A stretch of DNA of 9,436 nt, taken from NCBI GenBank assembly GCA_024763185.1, contig JANTFY010000072.1:1-9436 (forward strand), given 5' to 3'. Within the stretch, counting starts at the first letter, position 1, and the number at the start of each line of letters is the position of its first letter. A model generated the notes under the pieces. That model had not been told where the DNA came from and did no database searches. It saw nothing but the letters and a program-made list of their open reading frames with translations. Position numbers and translations under genes: made by a program. Positions 1 through 6,823 of this stretch are shown here, piece after piece. The DNA comes from Gammaproteobacteria bacterium (GTDB lineage Bacteria; Pseudomonadota; Gammaproteobacteria; GCA-001735895).

Positions 1-427
1 CTTTTCTCTTTTTGGGTTTTCTCTTGAGTAATTTTTCCAGCGCTGCCATTTCCTTTTTAACAAGACCTGCTACGGATTTCTCCATGTTATCAATCAGTTT
101 TGCAAGTCCATTGCCCCGCTTGATACTTTCTTTCAGTTCAGCCTTGACCGCAGTCAACTCGGCTTTAAGCGCCTTGATTCTTTCCGCGGCTGGATTTGCT
201 TTGACAACTCTCTTTGTTACTTTTTTCTTAACTGTTTTCTTAACGGGTTTTTTTGCGACTGCTTTTTTCATTACCGCTTTTTTAGCTGGCGCTTTTTTTG
301 CAGCAGCCTTTGGACGTCCACGTCCACCTGCTTTTTTAACTGGAGCTTTTTTCATTGCTGTCTTTTTCATTGCCGATTTTTTTACGGCACTCTTTTTGGA
401 TTTAACAGTTTTTTTCTTGATTGCCAT
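1..427 (-). CDS. Histone H1-like, lysine/alanine-rich DNA-binding protein with an AT-hook (3' end outside window)
   Basis: The minus strand reads open from ATG at 427 to the window edge: 142 codons with no stop, so the C-terminus is missing. About 45 of the 142 residues are lysine. Residues 1-80 are low-complexity Lys/Ala/Val/Pro repeats (units such as KKAPVKKA, KKAPAKKAVMKKA), like eukaryotic histone H1 tails and Pseudomonas AlgP. Residues 35-39 read GRGRP followed by K, an AT-hook core that binds the minor groove of AT-rich DNA. Residues 80-142 change to a heptad-like helical stretch (RIKALKAELTAVKAELKESI), which may be a coiled coil for self-association. The start is supported by AGGA 7 bases upstream and by a strong promoter. 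By inference it is a nucleoid-associated protein acting on chromosomal DNA. The family is known only loosely because such proteins align by composition, so a precise function cannot be given. Confidence 0.8.
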   Translation of the reverse strand, partial: MAIKKKTVKSKKSAVKKSAMKKTAMKKAPVKKAGGRGRPKAAAKKAPAKKAVMKKAVAKKPVKKTVKKKVTKRVVKANPAAERIKALKAELTAVKAELKESIKRGNGLAKLIDNMEKSVAGLVKKEMAALEKLLKRKPKKRK

Positions 428-462
428 TAGCCGATCCTGTTTTAGTGGTTTAGGTGATACTG

Positions 463-490
463 ATTATAAAAAGGGATTTTATTTTTTCAA
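463..490 (-). promoter_or_regulatory. Strong sigma-70 type promoter of the histone H1-like gene
   Basis: Read on the minus strand, TTGAAA (485-490, 5 of 6 matches to the -35 consensus) is followed after 16 bases by a perfect TATAAT (463-468). Transcription would start near 456, giving a leader of about 29 bases that carries the AGGA ribosome binding site. The match predicts high expression, which suits an abundant nucleoid protein. Confidence 0.65.
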
Positions 491-496
491 TATTGA

Positions 497-528
497 TTGT
501 TGATTTTTTTAAACTTTTTTATTATATC
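497..528 (+). promoter_or_regulatory. Possible promoter of the RDD-family gene
   Basis: In the AT-rich gap between the divergent genes, TTGTTG (497-502) lies 17 bases before TATTAT (520-525). An overlapping alternative is TTGATT (500-505), 17 bases before TATATC (523-528). Either would start transcription near 530-535, about 20-25 bases before the ATG at 556. The sequence is so AT-rich that chance matches are likely. Confidence 0.35.
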
Positions 529-555
529 GCGCAAATGTTTTTAAATATATAAAAA

Positions 556-1002
556 ATGAATCACAAAAGTTTATTGCAATGCCCTCCCGCTGGATTATTT
601 AAACAACTTCTTGCCATGTTGTATGACAGTTTTTTAATTGCGGCCTTGCTGTTCATTGCCACAGCCATATTGCTACCTTTCAATAAGGGCGAGGCGATAA
701 CCGGCCCGATGTTTACACTTTATCTGTTAATGGTAATTTTTATTTTTTACAGCTGGTTCTGGAACAAAGCCGGACAAACACTGGGCATGAAAGTATGGAA
801 GATAAGAATCATTAATGAATATGGATTTAATCCATCCTGGCCGGTCAGTTTTTTACGTTTAACTTTTGCCCTGTTATCGCTTGCCTGTTTTGGTCTGGGC
901 TATTTCTGGCGCCTGTTCACACCCTATACCTGGCATGACCGACTAAGCCAGACCCGCATCATTGATGTAAAAGGTTTACAAACAAATCAGCCACAAAGTT
1001 AA
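556..1002 (+). CDS. RDD family small integral membrane protein
   Basis: This 148-residue protein has three hydrophobic segments, at about 25-42, 52-70 and 99-118, and belongs to the RDD family of inner-membrane proteins. Family marks are the aromatic-aspartate motif in the first helix (LAMLYDSF, D24), the signature after helix 2 (NKAGQTLGMKVWKIRI, residues 70-85), and TWHDRLSQT near the C-terminus with D128. The usual leading arginine of the family is replaced by K16. The ATG at 556 has only an A-rich stretch upstream and no clear Shine-Dalgarno sequence. The family's role is poorly defined; some members have been linked to ion transport, and nothing here identifies a substrate. RDD genes are often found beside lptFG and pepA in gammaproteobacteria, which supports the call. 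It converges on lptG and shares a hairpin with it. Confidence 0.85.
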   Translation: MNHKSLLQCPPAGLFKQLLAMLYDSFLIAALLFIATAILLPFNKGEAITGPMFTLYLLMVIFIFYSWFWNKAGQTLGMKVWKIRIINEYGFNPSWPVSFLRLTFALLSLACFGLGYFWRLFTPYTWHDRLSQTRIIDVKGLQTNQPQS

Positions 1003-1011
1003 CGTTATGTG

Positions 1012-1039
1012 AAAACGGTTATCGATTAATAACCGTTTT
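1012..1039. terminator. Bidirectional hairpin between the RDD gene and lptG
   Basis: AAAACGGTTAT (1012-1022) and ATAACCGTTTT (1029-1039) form a perfect 11-base-pair stem around a 6-base loop. A-tracts on the 5' arm and T-tracts on the 3' arm provide short U-rich ends in both directions, as expected between convergent genes. No long T-run follows outside the stem. The lptG stop codon (complement of 1019-1021) lies inside the hairpin. Confidence 0.6.
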
Positions 1040-2092
1040 ACGGTAGATCAATCCGGCGCTCATCAACATAAAGAGTAAAGTCGGAATCAAAGCATTGATA
1101 TAAGCCACCACATTTAACTGCTCACCAAGTTGTATCAGCAGTCGATTGACCAACACATAAAAAAGCCCAAGCAATATTCCTATCATCAATCGTTGTCCGG
1201 TATTAGTCTGACGCTGAGAACCCAGTACAAAAGGAATGGCCAGCAGACCCATCACTATAATGCTTAATGGCGTATACAGTTTGCGCCAGAAGGCAAGTGA
1301 TTCGGCATTGGCATTCAACTGGTTGTCGCGCAGAAAATTTATGTAGGTTTTCAACCCCGATACAGACATTTGTTGTGGGTCAACAACCAGCGAAGCCAAC
1401 AAGGTTTCGGATACTGTGCCCTGATAGAGCTGCTGATTTACGACCGAAACCCGGGCTTCATCATTTATAAACTGCGTTTGTTTAATATTGTTTAACTGCC
1501 AGCCATTGGAGACCACCAGCGCTTTTTGTGCCTGTGTTGTACGGACGACTTTATCCTGTGCATTTAAATGATAGATTTTTATATCTTGGGCATTACCATC
1601 GGGAAACAGGTGCTGAATATAAATCACCTTATTGTCGTCTTTAATCCAGACACCTTTACGAGCATGCACACTGATACTCGATGACAGACTGCCGGAGCGG
1701 ACTGCTTTGGCGCGGGTTTCACTGAACGGTACAATATATTCGGAAATCAAAAGGGACAGTATTGCCAACACCAATACTGACTGGGTTACCGATACCATCA
1801 ATTGTTTGACAGAGAGACCTGAAGATTGCATGGCAATCAACTCACTGTTACCTGCCAGGCTGCCCAGACTTAACATACAACCCAGCAAGGTTGCCAGCGG
1901 CATAAACTGCACCACATTATGCGGCAACTTTAACAGTAGATACTGAAACAGCTGTGTCATTCCGTATTGCCCGCTACCCAGGTCACCCAGTTCCTGTATC
2001 AGGGTAAAAAAAAGGCTGATTCCAACCAGTGCCAGTAAAACCAGGGCTGTGCCCTTGTGAATATGGGAAGCGAGGTACCGGGTAAGGATCAT
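1019..2092 (-). CDS. lptG: LptG, permease subunit of the LPS export ABC transporter
   Basis: LptG is one of two inner-membrane permease subunits of the LptB2FG complex, which extracts lipopolysaccharide from the inner membrane and passes it to LptC/LptA for transport to the outer membrane. The 357-residue length matches the usual 355-360. Three N-terminal helices lie at about 14-32, 60-80 and 100-120, followed by a periplasmic beta-jellyroll (about 121-270) and three C-terminal helices (about 273-291, 302-320, 329-349). Conserved stretches include GNSELIAMQSSGLS (81-94), the cytoplasmic coupling region facing LptB, and EYIVPFSETRA (118-128). The ATG overlaps the lptF stop as ATGA, so translation is probably coupled and the two subunits made together. 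There is no sign of damage. Confidence 0.96.
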   Translation of the reverse strand: MILTRYLASHIHKGTALVLLALVGISLFFTLIQELGDLGSGQYGMTQLFQYLLLKLPHNVVQFMPLATLLGCMLSLGSLAGNSELIAMQSSGLSVKQLMVSVTQSVLVLAILSLLISEYIVPFSETRAKAVRSGSLSSSISVHARKGVWIKDDNKVIYIQHLFPDGNAQDIKIYHLNAQDKVVRTTQAQKALVVSNGWQLNNIKQTQFINDEARVSVVNQQLYQGTVSETLLASLVVDPQQMSVSGLKTYINFLRDNQLNANAESLAFWRKLYTPLSIIVMGLLAIPFVLGSQRQTNTGQRLMIGILLGLFYVLVNRLLIQLGEQLNVVAYINALIPTLLFMLMSAGLIYRKTVINR

Positions 2093-3177
2093 GCCTTATT
2101 ACCTGACAGACGAAAAAAACCGGGACGAACTCGATGCAACAATAAAACCATCGTTAAAAGGATAAAAATCAGATGCACCCACCAGAAGTTCAACCACAGT
2201 GGCAGGCTTCCATCCTCCAGCTTTGATTTGGTCAAGCCCAATAAATTCAGATAGACAATGAAAACGATTAACGAAATGCCGATTTTTCCATAACGACCCT
2301 GGCGCGGTGCGATATACGACAGGGGAATCGCCAACATGGCCAGCACCACTACAACGATCGGTATTGAAATCCTCCATAATAACTCAACACGATCTTTAAG
2401 CTGTTCAGATCTCAACAAGTCAGAAAGTGACTTTTCATAACTGTCCAGTCGACTACGCTGCCCCGGTTTCTTTTTTAATAGTATGCCATGACGCTCGAAT
2501 TCAATGACATGATAATCAGCCTCTCCGGCCTTACCCTCGTAACGGGTCCCTGGTCCGACTTCAAGAAACAGGTCACCCGTTTTTTCATCCAGCTTATGAC
2601 GACCCGTTTTCGCTGTCTCAATAACGTCTGTCTCCTCACCGAGCTGAGAGATAATGATGTCGTGAATGGTCAGCTTATCCTCTGACATGGACTGCATAAA
2701 AAATACCAGGCCATCACTCTGGTTAAATTGCCCTACTTTCAATTTTTGGAATTCGTGTTTATTTTGCTTTTCATCGACGTATTTAACCGCTTTTTGCTGA
2801 AAGTCAGCGCTCAGCCACAGGCTTAACCAGACACTCAGCACCAACACCGGCAGCATGATCAACACCACCACCGTGTAGAGTTGTCGATAGCCATAACCAC
2901 ATGCCTGTAAAACCACCAGTTCATGATCCTTGTACAAACGACCAAACGCAAACACAATGCCCAGGAAAAAACCTAACGGGATTAACAGGGAAAAAACATG
3001 AACGGATTGACCAAGAATAACTACAAAAAGTGCCTCAGCCGGTGTTTTTCCTTCAGACACATCGGATAACACCCTGCCCAGGGTATTGCTCATCAAAATT
3101 ACGAATAATATCAAGGTGGTAGCAACACTGCTTTTGAGTATTTCCAGAACCAGATAGCGCTGTATGATGGGTATCAT
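2089..3177 (-). CDS. lptF: LptF, permease subunit of the LPS export ABC transporter
   Basis: This is the partner permease of LptG in LptB2FG. It has 362 residues, near the family norm. The layout is the same: helices at about 13-31, 51-79 and 101-122, a periplasmic beta-rich domain (about 123-265), then helices at about 267-288, 299-316 and 330-348. Recognisable LptF stretches are LYKDHELVVLQACG (81-94), the cytoplasmic coupling helix, and AIPLSYIAPRQGRYGKI (283-299). It is the first gene of the lptF-lptG operon. LptB, LptC and LptA are not in the window, as is usual since they are encoded elsewhere in gammaproteobacteria. The ATG at 3177 lacks an obvious Shine-Dalgarno sequence. The conserved N-terminus (IIQRYLVLEILK) supports this start. 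Confidence 0.96.
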   Translation of the reverse strand: MIPIIQRYLVLEILKSSVATTLILFVILMSNTLGRVLSDVSEGKTPAEALFVVILGQSVHVFSLLIPLGFFLGIVFAFGRLYKDHELVVLQACGYGYRQLYTVVVLIMLPVLVLSVWLSLWLSADFQQKAVKYVDEKQNKHEFQKLKVGQFNQSDGLVFFMQSMSEDKLTIHDIIISQLGEETDVIETAKTGRHKLDEKTGDLFLEVGPGTRYEGKAGEADYHVIEFERHGILLKKKPGQRSRLDSYEKSLSDLLRSEQLKDRVELLWRISIPIVVVVLAMLAIPLSYIAPRQGRYGKIGISLIVFIVYLNLLGLTKSKLEDGSLPLWLNFWWVHLIFILLTMVLLLHRVRPGFFRLSGNKA

Positions 3178-3338
3178 TGATAGAATATATTTGATTTAGG
3201 TTAAGAATAGCTGAATAACATCGAAATATGATGAATTTACTCTGGTTGTTTTTCGCAACTTATCGTATCTTACCCATTCTTAAGGGCCGGGACGTTTTCA
3301 ATGCCCAGTATATCATCAGTTACCTATTTACACCGCGA

Positions 3339-3357
3339 GGCTTATTTATAAAAAGCC
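3339..3357. promoter_or_regulatory. Operator-like palindrome upstream of pepA
   Basis: GGCTTATTTATAAAAAGCC is an interrupted palindrome: GGCTT pairs with AAGCC and the inner TT with AA. It overlaps the best candidate -10 for pepA, so a regulator could bind here. No known operator consensus is recognised. Confidence 0.25.
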
Positions 3358-3403
3358 ACTGATAAAAATTTAACACAGAACGTAAACGCCCCCTAATACA
3401 TCC

Positions 3404-3438
3404 GGCCTGCTGTCAGGGCTTTAAACCCAACAGCAGCC
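3404..3438 (+). promoter_or_regulatory. Stem-loop in the pepA 5' leader
   Basis: GG-CTGCTGT (3404-3413, with C3406 bulged) pairs with ACAGCAGCC (3430-3438). After a small internal loop, GGG (3416-3418) pairs with CCC (3426-3428) around the loop CTTTAAA, giving 12 base pairs in all. It ends 12 bases before the AAGG ribosome binding site (3451-3454) of pepA. No T-run follows, so it is not a standard terminator; an RNA stability or translation element, or a DNA operator, is possible. Confidence 0.45.
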
Positions 3439-3464
3439 TTAACGCAAAAAAAGGTTAAACCAGA

Positions 3465-4955
3465 ATGGAATTTAATGTAAAAAGTGGCAGCCCCGAAAAA
3501 CAACGAACCGCCTGCCTGATCATCGGGGTTTCACAACCCAGAAAACTGTCACGCGCAGGCAAATTGATCGATCGCGTCAGTGATGGCTTTTTATCCACCC
3601 TTATCCGTCGCGGTGACATGGACGGCAAACCTGGCCAGACTCTTTTACTGCATCATGTGCCCGGCACACTCGCCGATCGCATACTGTTAGTGGGATGCGG
3701 AAAAGACAAGGACATGAACGAGGCCAGTTACCTGAAGATTCAGGACAGCCTTTCCACTGCGCTGGATAACATCGGTGCCATGGAAGCGTATTCCTACCTG
3801 ACGGACATCATGATCAAAGGGCGCGATATCCACTGGAAGATTCGCCAAACGGTTATTCAGATGGAAAAAAACCGCTATCATTTTGATCAGCTCAAAAGTG
3901 ATAAAAAAGAGCCGCCCAAAGGCTTGCGCAAGCTGGTGATGAATGTACCCAGTCGTCGTGAACTGAGCACCGGTGAAAATGCCATCCTGCAGGGTAACGC
4001 CATCAGTTCCGGAATCAACCTGGCCAAGGACCTGGGCAACCTGCCTGGCAACATCTGCACCCCTACCTACCTGGCGGAACAGGCCATACGACTGGATAAA
4101 ACCTTTCCCGCCGTGGTCACCGAGGTGCTTGAAGAAGAGGATATGTTAAAACTTGGTATGGGTTCGTTACTGTCCGTGTCCGCTGGCAGTCGGCAACCCG
4201 CCAAACTGATAGCCATCGAATACCATGGCGGAGATGATGAAAAACCCATTACCCTGGTTGGTAAAGGGGTCACATTTGACTCCGGTGGCATTTCCATCAA
4301 ACCTGGCGCCTCGATGGATGAAATGAAGTATGACATGTGTGGTGCGGCATCCGTTCTGGGCACTTTGACCGCCATTGCCGAAATGCAACTGCCAATTAAT
4401 GTCGTGGGCATTATTCCAGCCACGGAAAACCTGCCGGACGGTATGGCCACCAAACCGGGTGATATCGTCACCAGCATGTCCGGACAAACCATAGAAATCC
4501 TCAATACCGATGCGGAAGGGCGATTGATTTTATGCGATGCCTTAACCTATGCGGATAAATTTGACCCCGACGTGGTTATCGATATAGCCACCCTGACCGG
4601 AGCCTGTATCATTGCCCTGGGCCGGACGCCTTCGGCCGTATTGGGCAATCACAGTCCGTTGGTAAATGATCTGATCAGTAGTGGTAAAAAGGTTGAAGAC
4701 AAAGTCTGGGAATTACCCTTGTGGGACGAATACCAGGACCTGCTGAAAAGTAATTTCGCCGACATTGCCAATATCGGTGGGCGTGATGCCGGCACCATTA
4801 CCGCGGCCTGCTTTCTGTCGCGCTTTACCAAGAAATACAAATGGGCACACCTTGATATTGCCGGCACCGCCTGGATCACGGGTGACAAGAAAGGGGCAAC
4901 CGGCCGACCGGTCTCGCTGTTAACCCAGTATGTTCTGGATAGACTGGAATCCTAG
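3465..4955 (+). CDS. pepA: Leucyl aminopeptidase PepA (M17 family, two-metal)
   Basis: PepA is a cytosolic hexameric aminopeptidase that removes N-terminal leucine and other residues from peptides, using two divalent metal ions. Length is 496 residues against 503 for E. coli PepA. The variable N-terminal domain (about 1-165) is followed by the catalytic domain. Metal and catalytic residues are all present: K267 and D272 in VGKGVTFDSGG, K279, D290, and D349, E351 and R353 in NTDAEGR, the M17 signature. AAGG 10 bases upstream supports the ATG. In E. coli PepA also binds DNA, acting in Xer recombination at plasmid sites and in carAB repression; whether this protein does so cannot be told from sequence. 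It heads a pepA-holC-acidic protein gene set on the plus strand, with a 43-base gap to holC. Confidence 0.97.
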   Translation: MEFNVKSGSPEKQRTACLIIGVSQPRKLSRAGKLIDRVSDGFLSTLIRRGDMDGKPGQTLLLHHVPGTLADRILLVGCGKDKDMNEASYLKIQDSLSTALDNIGAMEAYSYLTDIMIKGRDIHWKIRQTVIQMEKNRYHFDQLKSDKKEPPKGLRKLVMNVPSRRELSTGENAILQGNAISSGINLAKDLGNLPGNICTPTYLAEQAIRLDKTFPAVVTEVLEEEDMLKLGMGSLLSVSAGSRQPAKLIAIEYHGGDDEKPITLVGKGVTFDSGGISIKPGASMDEMKYDMCGAASVLGTLTAIAEMQLPINVVGIIPATENLPDGMATKPGDIVTSMSGQTIEILNTDAEGRLILCDALTYADKFDPDVVIDIATLTGACIIALGRTPSAVLGNHSPLVNDLISSGKKVEDKVWELPLWDEYQDLLKSNFADIANIGGRDAGTITAACFLSRFTKKYKWAHLDIAGTAWITGDKKGATGRPVSLLTQYVLDRLES

Positions 4956-4998
4956 TGTGCAGTTGCAAACGGCTGGGTAATAACAGCAGAAATAGATA

Positions 4999-5412
4999 AT
5001 GACAAGAATTGATTTTTATCAAATCACCCAGTCCAGCCACAAAGAAGACGACCTGGTCTGTACGCTGTGTCACAAGGCTTACCAAAACAACAAAAAAGTG
5101 CTCCTGTTAACGGCTGACGAGCAGCAAAGCGAGCGCCTGGATCGACTGTTATGGACGCAGCATGATGACAGCTTTGTGCCCCATGACCAGCAGGAACAGG
5201 ATGGTTTTATCACGCCGATATTAATCAATCATCAGGCCGACCCGCGCGGTGAAAGAGACCTGCTCATCAATCTGAGCGAGGAAATACCGGTTTATTTTGC
5301 CCAGTTTGAACGCGTGCTGGAACTGGTTACCGAACAAAATAAAAGCACGGCCCGATCGCATTACAGTTATTATAAAGACCGCGGCTACGAACTGAACCAT
5401 CACACACTATGA
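4999..5412 (+). CDS. holC: DNA polymerase III chi subunit HolC
   Basis: Chi is a small accessory subunit of the DNA polymerase III clamp loader. Together with psi (HolD) it links the loader to single-stranded DNA-binding protein at the replication fork. The 137-residue protein is close to the E. coli length of 147. Family features are the start MTRIDFYQ, the Rossmann-like strand and helix KKVLLLTADEQQSERLDRLLW (read as residues 32-52), the FVPH motif, the PILINHQ strand, and an aromatic C-terminal helix ending YYKDRGYELNHH. Position directly after pepA is the classical holC context. There is no strong Shine-Dalgarno sequence before the ATG, so translation may depend partly on the upstream message. 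The stop overlaps the next start as ATGA. Confidence 0.93.
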   Translation: MTRIDFYQITQSSHKEDDLVCTLCHKAYQNNKKVLLLTADEQQSERLDRLLWTQHDDSFVPHDQQEQDGFITPILINHQADPRGERDLLINLSEEIPVYFAQFERVLELVTEQNKSTARSHYSYYKDRGYELNHHTL

Positions 5413-5714
5413 ACGATGAATTGAACATCCCCCTGCTCGATGACCTGGTATCAAAAGGGCAGGACGACGCGGAGCATGAATCCGAACAACTTTCTTTTGA
5501 TGAAAACAGCAATTTGCAAATCGAGGATGAAGCGCCTGAAAGCAACGAGGCAATGACCTCTGATTACGCTTCCACGCCCTCTGAAGATGAGTTAACAGAA
5601 GATGCCAGCATCAAGGAACTTCTGATCGACGAGGAAATCCGCATGATCCTCGATAAACACATGGACAAAGCCTACGAAGAAATCATTCGTTTGCTCAATC
5701 ACAAAATCAGTTGA
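5409..5714 (+). CDS. Very acidic 101-residue protein of unknown function, coupled to holC
   Basis: I do not recognise a named family with certainty. About 30 of 101 residues are Asp or Glu. Three parts are visible: a short hydrophobic N-terminal motif (LNIPLLDDLV, residues 5-14), a disordered acidic middle rich in Glu, Asp and Ser (about 15-65), and a predicted amphipathic helix at the C-terminus (IKELLIDEEIRMILDKHM and on, about 68-100). Small proteins starting with an IPLL(D/T)-type motif occur beside holC in other proteobacteria, from memory. The ATG overlaps the holC stop (ATGA), which implies translational coupling and perhaps a shared task with chi. There is no signal peptide or membrane segment. 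A partner-binding or DNA-mimic role is conceivable but unsupported. Confidence 0.75.
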   Translation: MNDELNIPLLDDLVSKGQDDAEHESEQLSFDENSNLQIEDEAPESNEAMTSDYASTPSEDELTEDASIKELLIDEEIRMILDKHMDKAYEEIIRLLNHKIS

Positions 5715-5738
5715 GTCACCCTTAGCGCAAGGACTCAA
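5711..5738 (+). other. Stem-loop at the end of the acidic protein gene
   Basis: TTGAGTC (5711-5717) and GACTCAA (5732-5738) are perfect inverted arms. Inside them CTT (5721-5723) can pair with AAG (5729-5731). The stop codon TGA (5712-5714) lies in the 5' arm. No T-run follows, so it is a poor intrinsic terminator; it may mark the end of the pepA-holC message or protect it. Confidence 0.4.
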
Positions 5739-5774
5739 AAACCCACATCAACAATACATGGATCCGAGGACATC

Positions 5775-6752
5775 ATGAACAAATCCATTTTTACCCCATT
5801 GCTACTGGCCGCAATGACTCTACCCATGAGTGCTGTTGCGGAAATTAAAATTATCGGCCAGGCCCAGCTGGAAGTGGTGAACACATCCGGCGACAGTGTC
5901 AAGGAAGGTCTCAGCATGGATGATGGCAGCGAGGCCGCCATTCCCGGACAAGGAGGCGCGTCAATGCTCGGAGTAACCGGTGCCCATGACCTGGATGACA
6001 ACTTGTCCGCTTTGTATAAAATAAATTTCAGTATCCAGGCGGATGATGATGGCGGTTTTGCTGACCGCGACCAGTTTATCGGCCTCAAAGGAAACTTTGG
6101 CACCCTTTTAATGGGCCGTATGAATACGCCCTATAAATCCAGCACCGTAAAATGGGATCCCTTCCTGGCCACGTTCATGCAGGCGCGCGGCTCAAATGGC
6201 ATGTCGAATTTACATAACGGTTATGCCGACAATGTGATTGCCTACGCCAATAAAATTAACGAAGCACGGATTGTGCTTGCCCTCAATATCGACGAAACAA
6301 ACGACAACGATGGCGACAACAATGGCGATCATGGTATTCATGGCAGCATCAATACCGCTCTGTCCGATTCTTTCGACCTCGCCGCTGCATTTATGCGAGC
6401 GTCCGGAGACGACGCCGGCACCGCGATTAAGATCGGGGTGAAATGGAGAGGTGATGACCTCAGTGCAGTCGCCCAGTTTGAAACCCTGAATGAGGATATT
6501 GGCGATCAAAACAACCTGTACCTGAACCTGGTTAAACAACTGGGTCAGGGCGCTTCTGCAGCCATCGCATTGGGTTCCCAGGCTGATAAATCATCCGCCA
6601 ACAATGACGGCACTTACCTGGCTCTGGGCTACAATAAAATGATCAATGAATATGCTTCGTGGCACGGTGGTATCGTCTTTATGGATGAAGGCGACATCCC
6701 CGCCGGTGAAAACGCCTCGCAACTGGGCGCTGGCGTCCGCCTACAGTTTTAA
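5775..6752 (+). CDS. Gram-negative general porin (OmpC/Porin_4-like)
   Basis: This 325-residue outer-membrane protein should form a beta-barrel channel, probably trimeric, for small hydrophilic solutes. Residues 1-22 form a signal peptide (basic NK start, hydrophobic core LLLAAMTLPM, cleavage at AVA before E23). Typical porin stretches are ASMLGVTGAHDLDDNLSALY near the N-terminus, and DRDQFIGLKGNFGTLLMGR leading to the constriction loop. The last residue is Phe in GAGVRLQF, the signal read by the BAM insertion complex. A strong GAGGA ribosome binding site lies 5 bases before the ATG. The protein is rich in Asp and Asn, with an unusual run at residues 173-187 (DETNDNDGDNNGDHG) that is probably an extracellular loop. 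Substrate preference cannot be read from sequence. It has no close functional tie to the flanking genes. Confidence 0.88.
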   Translation: MNKSIFTPLLLAAMTLPMSAVAEIKIIGQAQLEVVNTSGDSVKEGLSMDDGSEAAIPGQGGASMLGVTGAHDLDDNLSALYKINFSIQADDDGGFADRDQFIGLKGNFGTLLMGRMNTPYKSSTVKWDPFLATFMQARGSNGMSNLHNGYADNVIAYANKINEARIVLALNIDETNDNDGDNNGDHGIHGSINTALSDSFDLAAAFMRASGDDAGTAIKIGVKWRGDDLSAVAQFETLNEDIGDQNNLYLNLVKQLGQGASAAIALGSQADKSSANNDGTYLALGYNKMINEYASWHGGIVFMDEGDIPAGENASQLGAGVRLQF

Positions 6753-6780
6753 ATAGCGAACAGCCAGGAAATACCTCATA

Positions 6781-6810
6781 ACCCGTCTTTCTGAACAGAA
6801 AGACGGGGTT
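6781..6810. terminator. Hairpin terminator between the porin and DUF4442 genes
   Basis: CCCGTCTTTCT (6782-6792) and AGAAAGACGGG (6797-6807) form a perfect 11-base-pair stem with a GAAC tetraloop, between convergent genes. The tails are short on either side (GTTAAAA on the plus strand), so efficiency is uncertain. It can serve both directions. Confidence 0.7.
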
Positions 6811-6823
6811 AAAATTCACTCAC

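Larger units (their letters stand above)
3178..3464. promoter_or_regulatory. Divergent control region between lptFG and pepA
   Basis: These 287 bases hold no gene that I can support. They must contain outward promoters for lptFG and pepA, but I find no pair of boxes that clearly matches the consensus. Candidates are TATATT on the minus strand (complement of 3184-3189) for lptF without a good -35, and TTTACA (3327-3332) followed by TTATAA (3346-3351) for pepA with a short 13-base spacer. Two inverted repeats on the pepA side are listed separately. Confidence 0.5.

Noticed and set aside
240..420. The repeated AAAAAA/GCT units as a tandem-repeat or CRISPR-like array.
   Set aside because: The units are irregular in length and are explained by lysine-alanine codons in the histone-like gene. 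There are no spacers.
12..503. Plus-strand open frame of 163 codons rich in Phe, Leu and Ala, resembling a membrane protein.
   Set aside because: It is the antisense of the Lys/Ala-rich histone-like gene: lysine AAA/AAG codons read as TTT/CTT in reverse. The minus strand has a proper start, ribosome binding site and promoter.
2057..2377. Small open frames on both strands around the lptF/lptG junction.
   Set aside because: They overlap well-conserved lptF and lptG coding sequence in other frames and have no start signals or recognisable domains.
3404..3438. The pepA leader hairpin as an intrinsic terminator or attenuator.
   Set aside because: No T-run follows on either strand, and no leader peptide with repeated amino-acid codons is visible.
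4067..4504. Minus-strand open frames of 145 and 106 codons opposite pepA.
   Set aside because: They overlap each other and are antisense to the M17 catalytic domain. They are shadows caused by codon bias.
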